64,000 nucleotides of DNA from Ciona savignyi (Eukaryota > Chordata > Ascidiacea > Phlebobranchia > Cionidae). The notes beneath the pieces were generated by a model. It was not told where the DNA came from. It searched no databases and was given only the letters and a program-made list of their open reading frames with translations. The DNA is taken from contig CH002016.1 in assembly GCA_000149265.1 (NCBI GenBank), positions 69,693 through 133,692 of the forward strand, written 5' to 3'. The position numbers and the translations under genes are program-made. This document shows positions 24,401 to 39,300 of this stretch, piece by piece (within the stretch, counting starts at the first letter, position 1; each line of letters starts with the position of its first letter).

Positions 24401-27400
24401 AACTTGATGTGAGGCATGGCCATACAGTGCCAAATTTAATGTAATCCCATACATTATAGTGTATGCTAATAAAATGTTTCGCTTACATCGCGATAGTGCT
24501 TAAATAGATACCGTTGTATGTCGGAGCTTTCATGCTTGCACGGCAATAATCAAAATAAATTATTTAATCCCGCTTTATTGAAGAATATATAATGCAATAG
24601 CGATAATGGTATGGAAATAAGTTTAAAAATACCGCTGTCTAAATGTATAATGACAAGTTTTGTGAAAATGATTACCTTGTTAGTAAGCGATCGGTTGAGG
24701 TTGGAAACCAGCCAGTCGAACATCCGACCGTATATCGCTTTGCTGAGTGCATCCCGGGCATACAATGCTTGCTCCACGGTAAGAGGGCTTTGCATCTTCT
24801 CTTTGTTCGCTTCTATGGTGCGGTGAGTGAGCGCTTGGAGGAGTTGTTCGTACTGGCAGCCGAGTAACTGTTGAATGGGTGGAAATATATATGATAGCAG
24901 ATCTACAGGGTCACTGTAAAACGACTATTTGGTTGTTGGGTGTTGTCACATGAAAATCGATTTAAATAGAATAACTTGGATTTGTTTTCGAAATGAAACG
25001 GTCATGGAATTAAATGTGCTCGTGTGTGTCTGCAATTAAGTTTTTTTAATAAAAAGAAGCGACATGTACTATCTTTTTACATTTGCTATCTTCTGTATCT
25101 CATGTTGTCGTTCCACTACTGCGTGGCCATCTTCGTTTTGAGTGAAAGTTACGTTGCCAAGATGAAGTACACTGGCGACGATGCAAAATAGCTCCTGCAG
25201 GAGAACAAATAATGTTAATACCGAAGTGAGGTTTAATGTAAAATACAATAGCCGCAACAATGGTTTGATGGACGGCGTTTTTCACAAATAAGTTACCTTA
25301 TATTGCATAGTTAAGCTTAACACATTAGAACATATATTTTATTCGCTTTAATCATAACGTTTAGCCGTACAACCACAGGGAAAACTGATGCAAATTTTAA
25401 ACAAGTAAAATAATAGCACAACAATCTTGAGCGTGGGAAGACACTTAGGGATACATCAGCTGATAATATTTTATAATTACAATAGTTATTATGTCGAACG
25501 GCTCGTTATATAACAAAGTAATGAGATAATGAATACAACCGTACGTCTATGTTCTTTGGTGAAAAGTCCAAGACTTTCAGTGCTTTCTGCACGGCCACGA
25601 AGTCTCTGCGGTCGCAGATTGAAGACACCTTTGCACATTTACCCTAGATGAGGTGAAAGTTAAAATATAAAGGCGAATAATTATAATTAAAAAAAATATT
25701 AAGCCAGGCGTCAATAAAAAAATACGTCAATGGTATATTTCAAGTCATTGTCATATAAAATAGCAATGGAATTGTATCTATCTCCATGGGTGGCATAACG
25801 CACAATGTTTTGTTAAGGTATGGCGGTTTGTTGTTGATTTGATTTCAGGTTTTGGTCGTTTTATTGAATCGACTGTTTGCGTGATTGGAAACGTCCGTTA
25901 AAGGCCTTTTCCAAGAACACGACGGGAGAAAATTGGTCGAGGTAAAAATCAACCCAAGCATAATATAATTTTTAATAAAAGATTGTTAAAGCTCAAATCT
26001 TTCCACATATTTTTATTGCGGTAAGGAAGATCTGCACTGGACTACTTACTTGGTTAGTGTAGGCATATTTGTCAGGTGACTTGGTCAACATCAGCCTACT
26101 CAGTAACACGTCATCGGCGCCCTCTAACAACTGGTAGAATATGTGGAAGTTCCTTTCACCAGATGCTTGGTGAACCTGCGTAGTGGAATGTTCGGTTGCT
26201 GGGCAGTGAACAGGGAAATCCGTTGGTCAACTTCCCGAAGATACGAAGTACAAATATTGTATACAGTAAAATCTGGATATTTTATTAACAAAAGACGAAC
26301 AGACAGCACATGCTGTTCTATTTGTTATGGAGATTTTATATATTTTAGCCCCTTTTTATTATTAAAGTTTCAATTTCGGCTATTATACTTCTTTAAAATC
26401 ATTGTTCTGTAAAAATTCTAATTATTTTGTCGGTAAACAAAATACAAATCGGATCACTCGAATTCCAAACGAAACATGATTTGTTATGATTTGTTTCCCG
26501 TGGGAGGTTTTTAACAGAATAAACAGAAGAAAAGGTTAAACCTTGTGAGACGAGAGAACAATGAATTATTCAGCATCTTCACTGGGGCATGTTGTAGGAA
26601 ACGCAATTGTGGTTAACAAATGGAAATACCCGAATAACTATGGGAAGATGTAGGGATATATCTTAGGCATCTACATAAGCCAATTTAAACTAAAACAGCT
26701 AGGTCAGTCGTCCATAGTTCCATAAAATATTACTATCTAAGTTGACATCATTTGATGTCTGGTTTTAAGACCGTTTTATGACTTAATAACCTAAATTACA
26801 AATATGTGCTTCGGAGATAACTAACATGCAAGAAAAACATCCCCGAGAACATACAGCGAGTCTTTTGTATAGTATGGGCGGTTATTAAAAAGTTTTGCTA
26901 TAATTACATACAGTATTAGGGGTTTAATAAGGCATTTTGGAAATGTATGGGGTTTGTATATAGCGTACAATGGAGGTATAAGAGTGGATGGGGCAATGGG
27001 TTTATTCGGGGGTTATAATAAAACTTTTATAATTATAAGTCACATTAACAAACTCTGACGAACACCATAAACAAATCGTGATTTATCAGTGCCAACGTAA
27101 CGCTACATGGATTTCAAACGTAAACAATTAACTTTATTATATTCATTTCGACAAGTGGGCCCTGCACCCTTTGGCGACAACGGTTTTCTACGTGAGTGAT
27201 AGGCAATTAAGCACATTACGGGCAGCAGTTAAAAGCAAATATTAAAGTCAAAATAGTACGTTTTATATTGTGACGTTTTGGAATGTAACTTCAATATCAT
27301 TAAATACTTTATGACTTGATTAATTTCGCTCACGATTGGCCTGCAAAGCAAAATACAACCGTCCCCTTACCACACGTGATCTCTCTAACAAGTAGTTAAG

Positions 27401-30400
27401 GATGTGACCACCAACAGGTGCTCCTCTGTAATCAAACTCGATGTCCATGTATTTGCCGAACCTTGAAGAGTTGTCGTTTCTGTGTGTCTTGGCGTTGCCG
27501 AATGCCTGCGGACGCCGAGTAGAAGTTTATTGCGGTCCGATGCCATAAAATATGTCAGCTATGCGCTGGTAAATTATATGGCCCTTATATGTCTTGCGCA
27601 TGCGCATTAAATTAAAGATCACCAAGAAGCAGCACCTGCTTGTAACATGAGCCAAACACATTTGTTGCCTTTATATATTTTTTCATATCGTCAATACAAT
27701 ACAAAATAGAAACCAAGTACATCGATTTGTTAGTATCAACTAACTAGGTGCAGGACACGATATCGTAATAAAAGGTGATGCAATGTACTAGAATGAAGGT
27801 TTGACACTAAACTTTCGGCAATAGAACAGTACTATACACCTCCGACTTGCTTTGGCTTTTTATGAGGCGTATTATGAATATAACTGGCAAATTATAACAT
27901 ACATGAAATAGACGAAGTTTTTATTTGACTTAACTGTATACTGTTGTGTTGTAACTGTGGAATTCTTACCAATAGGTAGGTATTATAATGGTGATATTGG
28001 AACATTTTTAACAGACAGCATCGCGCAATGCTACGGTATACAGCGCGGTGGCTCGTGCCTTGCCTGGCCGCTGTTACGTCATTATACAAAAACAAAGCGT
28101 ATGCATATAGCGGAAAGCGTTCTCGAAAGCTTCATCGACTATTAACCACAAGTGTAACTAATAAAGCTTAATGAAGCATTAACGTGATAAGATTCAACGT
28201 AATTGATTTTATAGGCCGTGTATAAATCAGATAATAAATCATAGGAAAACCAAACCATAAATACGATTAATTAACTGTACTTTACCTCTAGTACTGGGTT
28301 TGACTGTAGGAGCCTACTCTTGATGTACTCCACTTGTTCATTGGAGGCACTGCATACGCTCAGGTATTGCAGTATGTACTTGGAGGCTTCGGTTTTACCT
28401 GATCCAGATTCGCCCGATATCAGAATGCACTGGTTGGATGATTCGTTTCGCATGGAACGGTAGGTGTTGTCCGCTATAGCGTAGCTGTGGTTTGGAAGAG
28501 TTATATTCCCTTGGCAGTCAATAACGTTTCGTTTTGCTCACACGGTACTTTACGGACGTAAAAGGTAATAAATGTTCAAGCTAGCCGCTCCCTACATACA
28601 GTTATCTCGTCGGACTGCAAGTTTGTGTGGTCAAAACCTTCCACTTTCCAGGCACCTTAACAAATATGGCCGAATAACCCAATTTAATAATTGGATGTAT
28701 AAAATCGTAAACAATTAACGGCTCTATAGCATCCAACTAACTTCAAGTTTTACCACTTGCACTAAAGGCAGGCACGAAATAACGGACTATAACATTGCTA
28801 AACTGTTTACAAAATTTCCCTCGGTTTAAGATAACTGATAAATCCTACAAATGGACTTCGCGTCATACAAGACAAAATTAATTTACATATCAGCCCAAAC
28901 ATGCAATAATAAAACTGATAGAGTTGCTTACACGTGCGGTGGCATTTCATAGAAGTTGACACCCTGATATTTTTCCATGTGGTACGGTGTGTAGAAGCCC
29001 AGCTGCTGGTACGGGTTGACCGAGACTAAAACCGAGCCGATGTAAGTCTGTGAAATTTTATTTCATGAGGGTTGAATTTTGTTAGAATACTGTTTTTTTG
29101 TTAGAATAAAGTTCAGAATATATAATTTTTAATGCAATTACAAGGAAAAGCAGAAACGTTTTTTTGTCCTTATATGCTTAAAATATGAATTTTATATAAA
29201 TCTGAGTTCTCCGCCAGTGTTTTTCGATGCAGACAAAAAGGTCCGGTCGGATCGTGGAACAAAATCTTCATCATTTTTTTGTCAAAACTTTCACGTATAA
29301 AAACATAATCACAAACTTACGTAAATCAATTTTTCTTTGAAGCGTTTCTTGATGTTATTTAGAAATGCGGTTTCACTTTGATAGTCTTCTAGTAACACCA
29401 AATCTTGGACCCCCACCCTGTCCCTTGCTGTTAGCGCCCCTTCCATTGTTTGCACCGAGTATCTCTGCAGGGGAAGTTAGTTAGACGATGAACTGCGACC
29501 TTCTAGATTACGATAACTGCTATATGGCGGAGACGTATCTTGCGTCTCATGCAACAATGTTTACTTATTGCATTTTAATACGGTATACACGAAGCTCTCA
29601 TTGTTGGCGTCTACCGTTTGATGACGTTTATTTGTAATTTAAACCGATACGCTACATAAATATAATATATATAAGAAATATTCTATTTCTCCATACACTT
29701 ATAATGTTGAATATATCGATGAAGTACTTAATTAAATGGAAAATAAACATAAAACAGAACATAATTACACGTAATACAAATAGTATATCATTGATCAATA
29801 CTTACTTTTGTAAGACAAAATTAAAATTTCAGCTTTCGGGCATTCAAGCAACCTTTAACACAAAGTACTAAAACTAAAATAATCGTTAAAAGAAAAATTT
29901 AACTTTCCAAATATGTATTCTTTTACAGAAGCTGGAAGATGAAAACAGACAACTCATTAGTCACAGAAACTGTATTAAAATTTCATTACGTGTCCATAGT
30001 TAGGCTGCTCGTGAATTGACGAGACTGGCAGCGAAAGTCAATTAGCACGTAACGAGTAACAGAAGCCGGTTGTAAAACTTCACAAATTGCTTGGCGCTCA
30101 AGACGTCGCTCGTGCCTCCACTGCTGTGGCTCGAATACAGGAAGCCTAGCTACTCGATTTAACATTCAATGACGGGAAATACTATATGTTTTCGGTTACG
30201 TCACACTAAACAAGAGCAATGAAATAGATTCATCTAATCCTATTGCTTTGAATATTTAGCAGACTCTGGTATTTCCTGAATTGAAAATCATAGAATAGAT
30301 ACCCGTAAAAGTAACACTATAAACGACAAGTTCTATGTGACACATATTTCTTCCGTACATAACAACAACAGTTTCATCAGGATTGTGTTTGTGTACCAAC

Positions 30401-31739
30401 GAATACGCAATGAGAGACCTGCGGCCTGAAGTCAATATACGAATACGAGTTAACGTAAACAGTGAAACACTTCTTATCAAGCTACACACTGCTATCTATT
30501 TGTAGACCGAGCGAGTCTCCATCTACGTACTTCAGCCATTTCAGTATTACGTCATCGCATTTTTGGCGGGAGCGACCGAGCATACGTCATTCATTAGTCT
30601 ACAAGGCGCAAATTATTAACTAAGCGTGCATTAAAAAATGACGTAATGAATATTCAAGGGCGCTATTAAACCATGAGCGTCATTGCTTCGTGGTTTGGTT
30701 GGGTCGTTCACGCACGCGGGGATCGAATAAACAATTCTCAACTAAAGAAACTACTAGAAGTGGATTACTCTTTTTTATCCACCACAATATAGGCGTTTTG
30801 CTTTGCGATATTTAAGCAGTCCTTGTATACATAATTTTATTATTAATCAACACTCTTGTACAATATTTTAAGCGTAAGTATACTAAATCTGGTATCAAAA
30901 CGGCGATGCTTTCTTGGCGGTAAAACCTAACAATATCCAATTACATTGTTCTTTCTGTTAACTCATTAGAAAACGGAATCTAACTTCGTTTTTATGGACA
31001 CTCTGCTTTCACGCAAAACGTGCGAGATTGGACAACTGAACTCTTCGCAGCGTGACCATACAGCCAACTGCTATGCTGCTAGTTGCTAATTGGTGAAACG
31101 AGAATAATACTGTAATGCAAACGAAGAAAGGAAAAAGTCGGCACTTCAACTCGACAAACAGAAGATAGTTTACCTGAGTTACAGTGCTAAGGCCACACCC
31201 AAATTCAATTCATCGCAATGGCCATATTCGATTCTAAGACAATTCTATCAGGGTAATGCTAACATTAAACTAAATTCCCTTTATTCATACTTGGTGCAAA
31301 ACAAACATAACGTGTCCATTTGTCAAGAAAACGGTACGCTATACAGCTAATGTTTAAACACCAATTTATTGAAACATACTTTATCTATAAGGCCATCGCT
31401 TGAAAAATAAATTCCTAAGCTTGATAGAGCGTGTCTATAATCTGTACGCCTTGTGTGAGCTGTTGATATTTGTAGTTCACACAATACAGTTCACGAACAC
31501 GACTAGACTGCAGGTTAACGCCGATAAGATTTCGATGCAGCAACCATTTCAGTTAATGTAATCGATTGACAAATATGCTCGAATGCTAATCAAAGCAGAG
31601 TCGATGTCCATAATACGTAAACAAAAGTAAAAAAAATAAATTTGTATTAAATCTCCTTTACCTTTGAGTAGAATTTGAATCGCGACGACCATGATCGGCC
31701 AAGCCGCTCCGGGCTGTTCGCTGGTGTTGGCGAGTACAT
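18493..31739 (-). CDS. MYO1C: Unconventional myosin Ic (class I myosin), complete, 1,053 residues
   Basis: This is a single-headed actin motor linking membranes to actin. There are 22 coding exons in unbroken phase: 31662-31739, 29321-29464, 28932-29047, 28286-28484, 27371-27505, 26050-26175, 25545-25643, 25081-25194, 24676-24867, 23957-24130, 23596-23768, 23267-23361, 22919-23027, 22479-22603, 21950-22067, 21566-21737, 21183-21355, 20889-21048, 20064-20241, 19665-19862, 18980-19245 and 18493-18510. Motor landmarks: [10 protein letters not shown]-loop (residue ~137), [36 protein letters not shown] and [12 protein letters not shown]. The neck has three IQ-like helices, the first [15 protein letters not shown]. 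The tail is a TH1 membrane-binding domain ([27 protein letters not shown]) ending VVAPAR, as in vertebrate MYO1C (VVAPRLNSR). Exon 1 adds an N-terminal extension in frame with the common [14 protein letters not shown] start. MYO1H is the nearest alternative name. Confidence 0.96.
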
Positions 31740-33713
31740 AGTGCGAAAATCGACGATTTCGGTAAAGTTGGATAATTAATTTACAACCAATCCGAAGCAC
31801 TACTTCAAACAGACTGTGCGTGGATCGAATAAAAGGGACCATAAGCTGCAAACTTCCTATGCATTTCCGAAAAATTGAGCGACGCTGTCAGTACTAATGG
31901 ATGCTAGAAACGCGTTTAATTGAAATAGAGCAGCGCGGCATTTACATCGCCCGTCACACTTCAACGTTACTAGAATTAACACGAATTACGTAGATGCTTG
32001 TTATCACGTCTTCAAATGTACGGTAGTATAACGCCAAAATGAAGGGAAATTGCAATTTGTTCAAGGAATATGTGATGTGTTAGGTTCTAATTATGACGTC
32101 ACAGAACTGAACTTTTCCTGTTTTGTTGGAAATTACTAATTTACATATTTCAAATACATCAATAAACAATGGTCCAAATGTGAAATGTATAGATGTATAG
32201 ACAACCAATGGGCCTAATGGGTCATTCGAAGTGTGACAATCTACACTAACTTTGTGGTAGTTGGGTGTGTCTTTGAGTAAGGCACTTTTCTGTCTTTGAG
32301 TAAGGCACTTTTCCCTGGTATGAACAAAAACTGTAACATTGGAACTTAATCATTTCCAACACACTTCTGGTAACCATGCTGTAAGCATGAATGATTCAAA
32401 TGATTGACTGTGTTTTAGCAACCCCTGATTTGCCTACTCCGGCGATAAAATTTAATATCCTATTTATATTCCAGAAGCATGCTACAGCAGCATGCTTACT
32501 ACACTAAAGTTTCTGATTATTGGTGAACAAATGTTGAATTAACCACATAATACATGTCTCTCAATACCATATACCACCACACAGTTTGCATATATATATA
32601 TATATATATGTCTATTAATATTGGTAAAATATTTAAGTGATTGTTTTTATCTTTGATTTCAGGAAATAAGGTGCTGCCTCAACCACACACAACTTAATCA
32701 AGTTTGATTAATACAAAAATAAACAGAATACATTTCTTGCATAAAAAGTATACATACTTGAAAACATTACAATTGCCACTTCTATTATATATAGAATCGT
32801 TTACAGTGTTGTTATTTAAAAGCCAGCATGAAAAATTTAATAATTTTTCACCAATTAAAATACTTATCTCAAGTAAATAATTTATGGAAGTTGAAAATTG
32901 TTATTGGTGTTGGTAATAAATCTTTATATGTAAAAAGTAAAACAATAATTTCTGTATATATACTTATATAATACACACCCAGTCATGTTTAATACAACCT
33001 CTTTATATAATTTCCAAATTGACTATTTTCCTGTTAGTTACCGAAAAATTAATTTTAATAGAAGGTACCAGTTGGCCAAGGCAAATTGGGTTAATACTAG
33101 TAACCAGTATAATTGATCAAAAAAACATGTGTTGACATTTGTTCATAATACAGACAGTGTGTATACTGTACTATACAATCCTTTTCTTTCATAACAAGTC
33201 CGACCAAATTAACACAAAAACCACAACAGTTTCTTTTACAAATAAAACCACCACATGGCATAATATGCAAAATAAATATGATTACTGTTTATGTTAACAC
33301 TAAAAGTATGGTAATATAGTTAAATTTTAAAGTTTTTACACTTTTAATCCGACCGACTGAACTACTTTTTGTTGTAAGATCTAAACATCTTCTTGAGTCT
33401 GTAAAAACTAACATCCGATTACTGCAAAAACACTTTCACAAAACAACCGCTTTTTAAAATTCCCGTTTCAGCACACATGAGTGAATTCTACTTCTTTGAT
33501 CGGAAACACAAGTGCTAAGAAGTAAAAATAATCTTGACAACGGTACACAACCCACTTTTTTCTCTTCCTCTCTCTATTACCGGTTCCAGACCAGCTGTTG
33601 CGTCTGTCTCGTCATAAAAACTTCGGTCCGCATTTGACTACAGTGGGTAATTCCACATATCGGCCATCCGTCAAGTCAATTATTTTGACATAAATTGAAC
33701 TTGGAATTTTTTG
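31740..33713. repeat. Intergenic with one SINE-like copy (about 32165-32480)
   Basis: Positions 32165-32480 resemble the window's SINE in plus orientation: GTTGGGTGTGTCTTTGAGTA, AAGGCACTTTT, and the end GATAAAATTTAATATCCTAT. Inside it TCTTTGAGTAAGGCACTTTT is duplicated in tandem. A (TA)n tract lies at about 32588-32608. Nothing else is recognised up to 33713. The left part should hold the MYO1C promoter; I see no clear core element. Confidence 0.5.
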
Positions 33714-35385
33714 TCACAAAACAAACAATTGGTATTTATTATTTCGCCACCCTTTAATACCATACTGATTGCATATTTTTTGAATTTTGATAGGTACCAC
33801 TGTACCATCACTATTATTGGCCGTATGGTGGAATAAGCAATTAAGATATATTGGACTCTTGGCAAACTTTCCATGTGGATGTGCCTAGGGAAAGCCTAAA
33901 AAATCAACGCGTTACGCTATAAAAATACGCTAATCTCCCCCAACGACGAAGACCAAATACAGTGCTGCTAAAGATTACGAATATTTATTTAATGAGGGTC
34001 AAATTAAACTTGAAAGCAAGTTTAAATGGCTTTGAGTGACTTGTGGATTCAAGTTGTGTCTATTATTGGCATCTGCACACTATATGGCTAGTAAAACGAA
34101 CAGACAATTCGAACATGATTTACCATCCACTAATTTGCTTCCAATGGCTTCTAGTTTAGTTGTATTTTCCCCTCATTCTTACGATAATAAAGATAAGAGT
34201 GATTATTAATTACAAAATATACCTACTGCAGTTAAAGTTTGTCAGTATAAATACACACGATATAATGGGTAAAAACAAGGCACAGTGGTTAATACTAAAG
34301 AAAATTACAAATTAAGATTATTTATTTTAGAGATTAAAGAAAAGTGTGCATTAAAGCTCGACAATACTAAAACGTAAAGTTCCTTTAGTAAAAATATTGG
34401 CCCAAAAAGCGTAGAACAGTATTCCAAAAATACTTTTAGCAAACAAAAAAACTTTCTTTGCACAATTAACTGTAAAGCTGCAATTGATGTTATAACATGT
34501 GGTTAGTAAATTATTCTGACAAGTTAAATGGGCATATATTTTGTTATGTTGTGTATTAGCAGCACCGTGCGGACAAGATACGAGACAGTAACTAACCTTG
34601 ATCGGAGTTGCAACTTTTTGCGACCGAAATATTTGATAGGAATGTAGCGGTGTCTTTGTTGAATTAACGTTGAAAGATAGTACCTTCTGATTATGCTTTT
34701 GTGATTCTTTATCTAAACATGTAAACGACATAATTCTTAGGTTAGCACACAGGCGGCAGGTTACGTGGATGATAGATCGTTCGCCGAAACGTAATAGGAT
34801 TTAAAACTACCGTCTTGGTAGTCGGCTGTGTCTTAAAAAACTCTGAACACACGTTTGCCCATGAATCCGGTCGTTAAAAGGGTGAACAAACATTGTTGCA
34901 ACTTTCAACTTACTTTAACAGCTCCGATCACCAATAATAATCAATGTTGTTGCTCAATACAACAACAAATCATATTCCCTTGCATTGTCTGTGGGTAACT
35001 CCACTATGGGTTGTGAGCACGAGGTAATCTGAAGTTATATATAAACATATGTAATATATTCAATTAAGTCTACACTTGCCTAAGTTTCTCTCCAGTTTTG
35101 GTGGTTCAACTAGCTGTATTTTTAACCTCGGGTTAATAGTTGGCTGAACGTATATGATGTTGTGATTGACGTCGGTAGCCTGTTTAATAACCCTCTCATG
35201 AGGTTGGATAATCGCTGTTGTGGACTTGATTGGCCGATTAACAAACTTATCAACATCATTATCAATGACTTCCTGTACTTTCGATGGCGTTACGGTAGCT
35301 AAAAATAAGAGCGTCAAGTAGCCAAAGAACCCAACATGGGCGCAGTCTATATAATACCTCTACCTTTGCTTCCACCAGAACCCAT
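33714..35385 (-). CDS. Tentative four-exon gene, probable N-myristoylated protein of 184 residues
   Basis: I do not recognise the family. Exon 1 (35364-35385) encodes MGSGGSK, fitting the N-myristoylation pattern MGxxxS. Exon 2 (35076-35298) gives a hydrophilic segment with VQEVIDNDVDKFVNRPIK and HNIIYVQPTINPRLKIQLVE. Exon 3 (34597-34735) contains FNVNSTKTPLHSYQIFRSQK. Exon 4 (33714-33884) contains HPHGKFAKSPIYLNCLFHH and ends at TGA. All junctions are GT-AG and phase-compatible, giving 555 coding bases, but exon 2 could instead end at a stop 17 bases on, or use an AG|GCAAGT donor. Exons 1-2 look more protein-like than 3-4. If real, the protein would attach to membranes by its N-terminal acyl chain and has no transmembrane segment. 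Confidence 0.42.
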
Positions 35386-36390
35386 AGTTGACCGCTTAAA
35401 GCTTCTCCAGTCGTGCAATCTTTTCGAAATGAGGCAACTTTGCAAAGGAAGCACTACCGTTCTCAAAAACGGTTGTTAAATTATGGATGGAGTCGCAACT
35501 TGACGCTGTAGCGCTTTTGGCAGCACGGCTACTCAAAATAATTAAGTTTACATTTGACCACCACTGCACAACCACAGAATACTAAAGTGAGGCTGATTGT
35601 GGGAATTATGGTAGGTCCGTTTTGTATTTGTTGTTGTTAGATACTACCAACACCAGTAATTGTTTCTCACCAAACCTTTTTTGTTGATTCCGTGTTATGT
35701 TTTTAATTTTTTTTTAAATATTAAAAAAACTAATGTTCAGTAATACGTATACGGTATTATTACAACTCCACAAATTGTTTTTATTTAATCTGAATTTTTA
35801 TCATGATGAAACTATAATAAACACGTGGTCTTGAGATTCATCTAGTATGGGTAAAGCCAATTATCGAAAGCTTGAGTATATACCAACGTGGTTATACGGA
35901 TTTGGCCTAAGCATGATAGTAATTGAGATGTATAAATTCGCTTAAAGCGAATGTCCGTAACTTAAGTTTAACAACGGTTAATTGTTAAATGACCAAATGT
36001 TAAATAGCAAGACAAAATTTAAAAAACAACCATAATTAAAAAATCTCAACGATTTTGTGAGTTCATATCACTATTGTTGTTTATATCACGCAGCAGATAA
36101 ATTTGGATTCAACATTTATTGCAAGATGGGCGGGAGCACTGATCAGTGATTTAACAGCAACAACGATGGCATATACTTCACATGGGAAACATTGGAACAA
36201 AAATATCTATACAGTGATTCAGTAAGCTATGAACAAGTATAAGGCAAAGTTAAACGGAAAATAAAATGTTGAAGTGACATGATACAATATATCACAAGTA
36301 CATATATAAACTTACAGAACTCGTGAAAGTTGGAACTTAGTACTGATGCTGTAAACGGTATAAGTGTAAACGAGGAAAATTTACGAATAA
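35386..36390. other. Intergenic; RILPL 3' end
   Basis: No gene is seen. On the minus strand an AATAAA lies at 36115-36120, 271 bases after the RILPL stop, and is the likely poly-A signal of that gene. A decayed scrap of SINE-like sequence (GGGTTGTGAGCACGAGGTAA) lies just outside this stretch, near 34990-35030. Confidence 0.5.
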
Positions 36391-39300
36391 TCATGGTGAA
36401 AAGTCGTTTCTTTCATCACACGAGGCCGTGGCGCCCATTTCGGATATTCGTTGAACTTCGGATGCTGTCACTGTTACATCAGGAAGAAGCTGTCGAATGT
36501 CGTTCTTGTCTAACAAGTTTGTGTCATCTTCTATCACTTGGTGTCGCGGTGGAGTTTCCTTGGCCACTTGTGGTTGCTTCATCTGTCGATCTCCCCCGGT
36601 TAAGTAGGAAAAACTGATGAAAATAAAAAGAAATAATCCCAATGATTAATTCCAGCATATATATTCGTTGATATATCTGTAATATGGTCAAACTAGAACC
36701 CCAAAGAAATATAACAAAACATGGTGACAACATAAGAAGTACATTTTTAGCAAGGATTGGTGTGTTGGGGTTAGTAAAACCAGAATCTGGAAACTAATTA
36801 TTACACTAAATTTACTACAACAGTTATAATTAACCCTCAAAAGACAACCAGAAGTTTCTATTTATGAAAAGTGTGCCTTGTATGTTGTGTATTTCATTCT
36901 TACAAACTATCTTTGTGATTTGACTTACAATCTACGTATTCCACTTTGATGAGGAAGATTATTGTTCCTCTCAGCTTGTTGCTTCGATTCTTTGAGCTCG
37001 GAGTCTCCCAGTTCCTCCCAGGAGTCATCACTGGAGGAAAAGAAGGATTAATTGGGTCTAATTGGAAAAGTACAGCGGTACATGATGGTCATGTGCTGAA
37101 AGGCAAAGGTCATCCTGATTCAGACTGTGACTCATCCCTAGACTTGTAAATTCCTGCAATCCCAGTTTCTAGTCAATAGAAATAAATGAAAATTTGTTTC
37201 TCATTTTTTTAGTTAGTCCATGCACGAAAACAAAACCAATCATGGGTAAAAATATTGCACACCAAATTTACCCAAAAACTATATACGGAACATTAATAAG
37301 TATTGATAATATTAATCACTTTAAAGCATGCATTTGTTATTTTATGTGTAGTCATGCTAAGAATTTTTATCAATTTTATTAAAAATACAGGAAAAGCCTG
37401 CGATTCATCATGCAATATCGATCAGTTAAATGTAATACTCTTCATCTAGGTGTTTTAAAATCAAAATAAATTTCATAACAACAATTTTGAAAGTTATATA
37501 AAAAAGTTATATAATTGAGAATTCTGGCTTTGAGTATTTTGCTAAGTGAAAACATTAAATGGAATGAAACTTACTATCCATATTTCCGTGCCACTCTGTC
37601 GCACCACCCAAGTGAAGATATAGAAGAAAAAATTACAATTAAATTTTGGTTCATGCGTACATGTGTTTGTTAATTTGTTAATAAAATAAAATTGTGTGTT
37701 CACACGGAAAATAAAGTTTAAATTAAAAAAGAATTTAAAATGATCTAACTCTGTATTTTAATACACAAATTTTATTGCAAAAAAAAATCCTGAAAAATTA
37801 AAAATAGGTCAACACAATCAAAAGAATAATTGGCATTTCCCATCATGAAAACATTGTTCAATTTATTGTGAAAATATTACAATAAGACTGTAACGTTTTG
37901 GATTATTTGAAAAATAAGTGTTGTGCTTTGTTTTTTTTTATAATTGATAAAAGTTCTAATCATGTACTCAAGGGCTTGGTGTGAAAAAAGATGCTTAAAA
38001 ATAGTTAATAATATATTTTAGGATTTATTTCAATTAAAAACAAATTTTTATGCTTACTTAGCAGCAGCATACACAATGTCCGGAATAAAACATGCTTTAT
38101 GAACAACTTAAAAATCCTGTGCAACATCTAACATGTCAGTGTTCATTAAATGCTGTTTGAAGAATAATACATAAATATCTGCACTTATCAAAAGTAAACA
38201 AGACCATTCTGCTAACTACATACAAACCCTCTATAAAATCGAAGTTCTTCTTCCAGCAGGAAGCATTCAGCTTTTAATTTGTTTCGATCGTTCAAAACTT
38301 CCTGCAACTCCTGTAGTGTGTATCTTGGTCGGTTTGGGTCGCTCAGATCGATGACCAGTTTGTTTGCAAGCAATGGATCACCTGGCCACTGGGATATGGA
38401 AGGTGGTGATTTAAACTGTATTTCATCAATTTTAAGTTTGTTTTTTTTTAAATCCAAATCCAAGTAGATGAATAGCTGCAAAAACTAGTGCTGGTGGATA
38501 CATTTTTTAGATAACTTTTTCTCAAAGGTCCATTCACTCAATTTGGAAATAATTCGGTAGTTTAAAATCAAACTATCACTTCTTATTGACATAATTTTTC
38601 CATAAATTTGCCCCTGTTCTGGCACATATGCCTCACAGTAAGTTTTTAGCATTGTTTTTCTATATTCTTTTGCAGAGATCTTAAATGATGCTAGTGATTT
38701 TTATACTGAATTTACAGTTTTGGATTACAAAGTCAATTCGTGTTGCCAAAGTTTAAAGATTTTATAAAAGAATTATATTATATTACCTATTAATAAAACA
38801 TGAATTATTATTAATGTATTATTCAAGGTTATACTAAATAAAAAAAGCCAAATGACAAATTCCAACTTTATTCGATCTACCTTATCAACATCAGTGGGTG
38901 GAGCATCCACTTCAACAGGTTCCGTGGTTGATGCCGAAGACCTAAGTTTGTATAAAAATTACAAAACATAATGGTTCTGTTACTAAATGGTAAAAACCTA
39001 ACATGTTAGAAATTCTATTCCTAATATGAACGGTTACAGATGAAGATTTTAAGTTAAAATGAACAATTTAGTGATATGTAGCCTACCTGTTCATTTTGAA
39101 CAGAATTTAATATTGAAACAACTTTTTAATAACTTTTAAAATAAATTGACCACCCCCCTTTCAAACTCACCCAGATCTAATTTTCATATCTGTAATAAGT
39201 TTGGGTTTGGTTTGTAGTTTGGCCTCCAATTCACTTTTTTGTTGAATGAGATTTTTTCCTTGAACTTCGAGCACAGCTACCTTGCGCCGAATATCAACGT

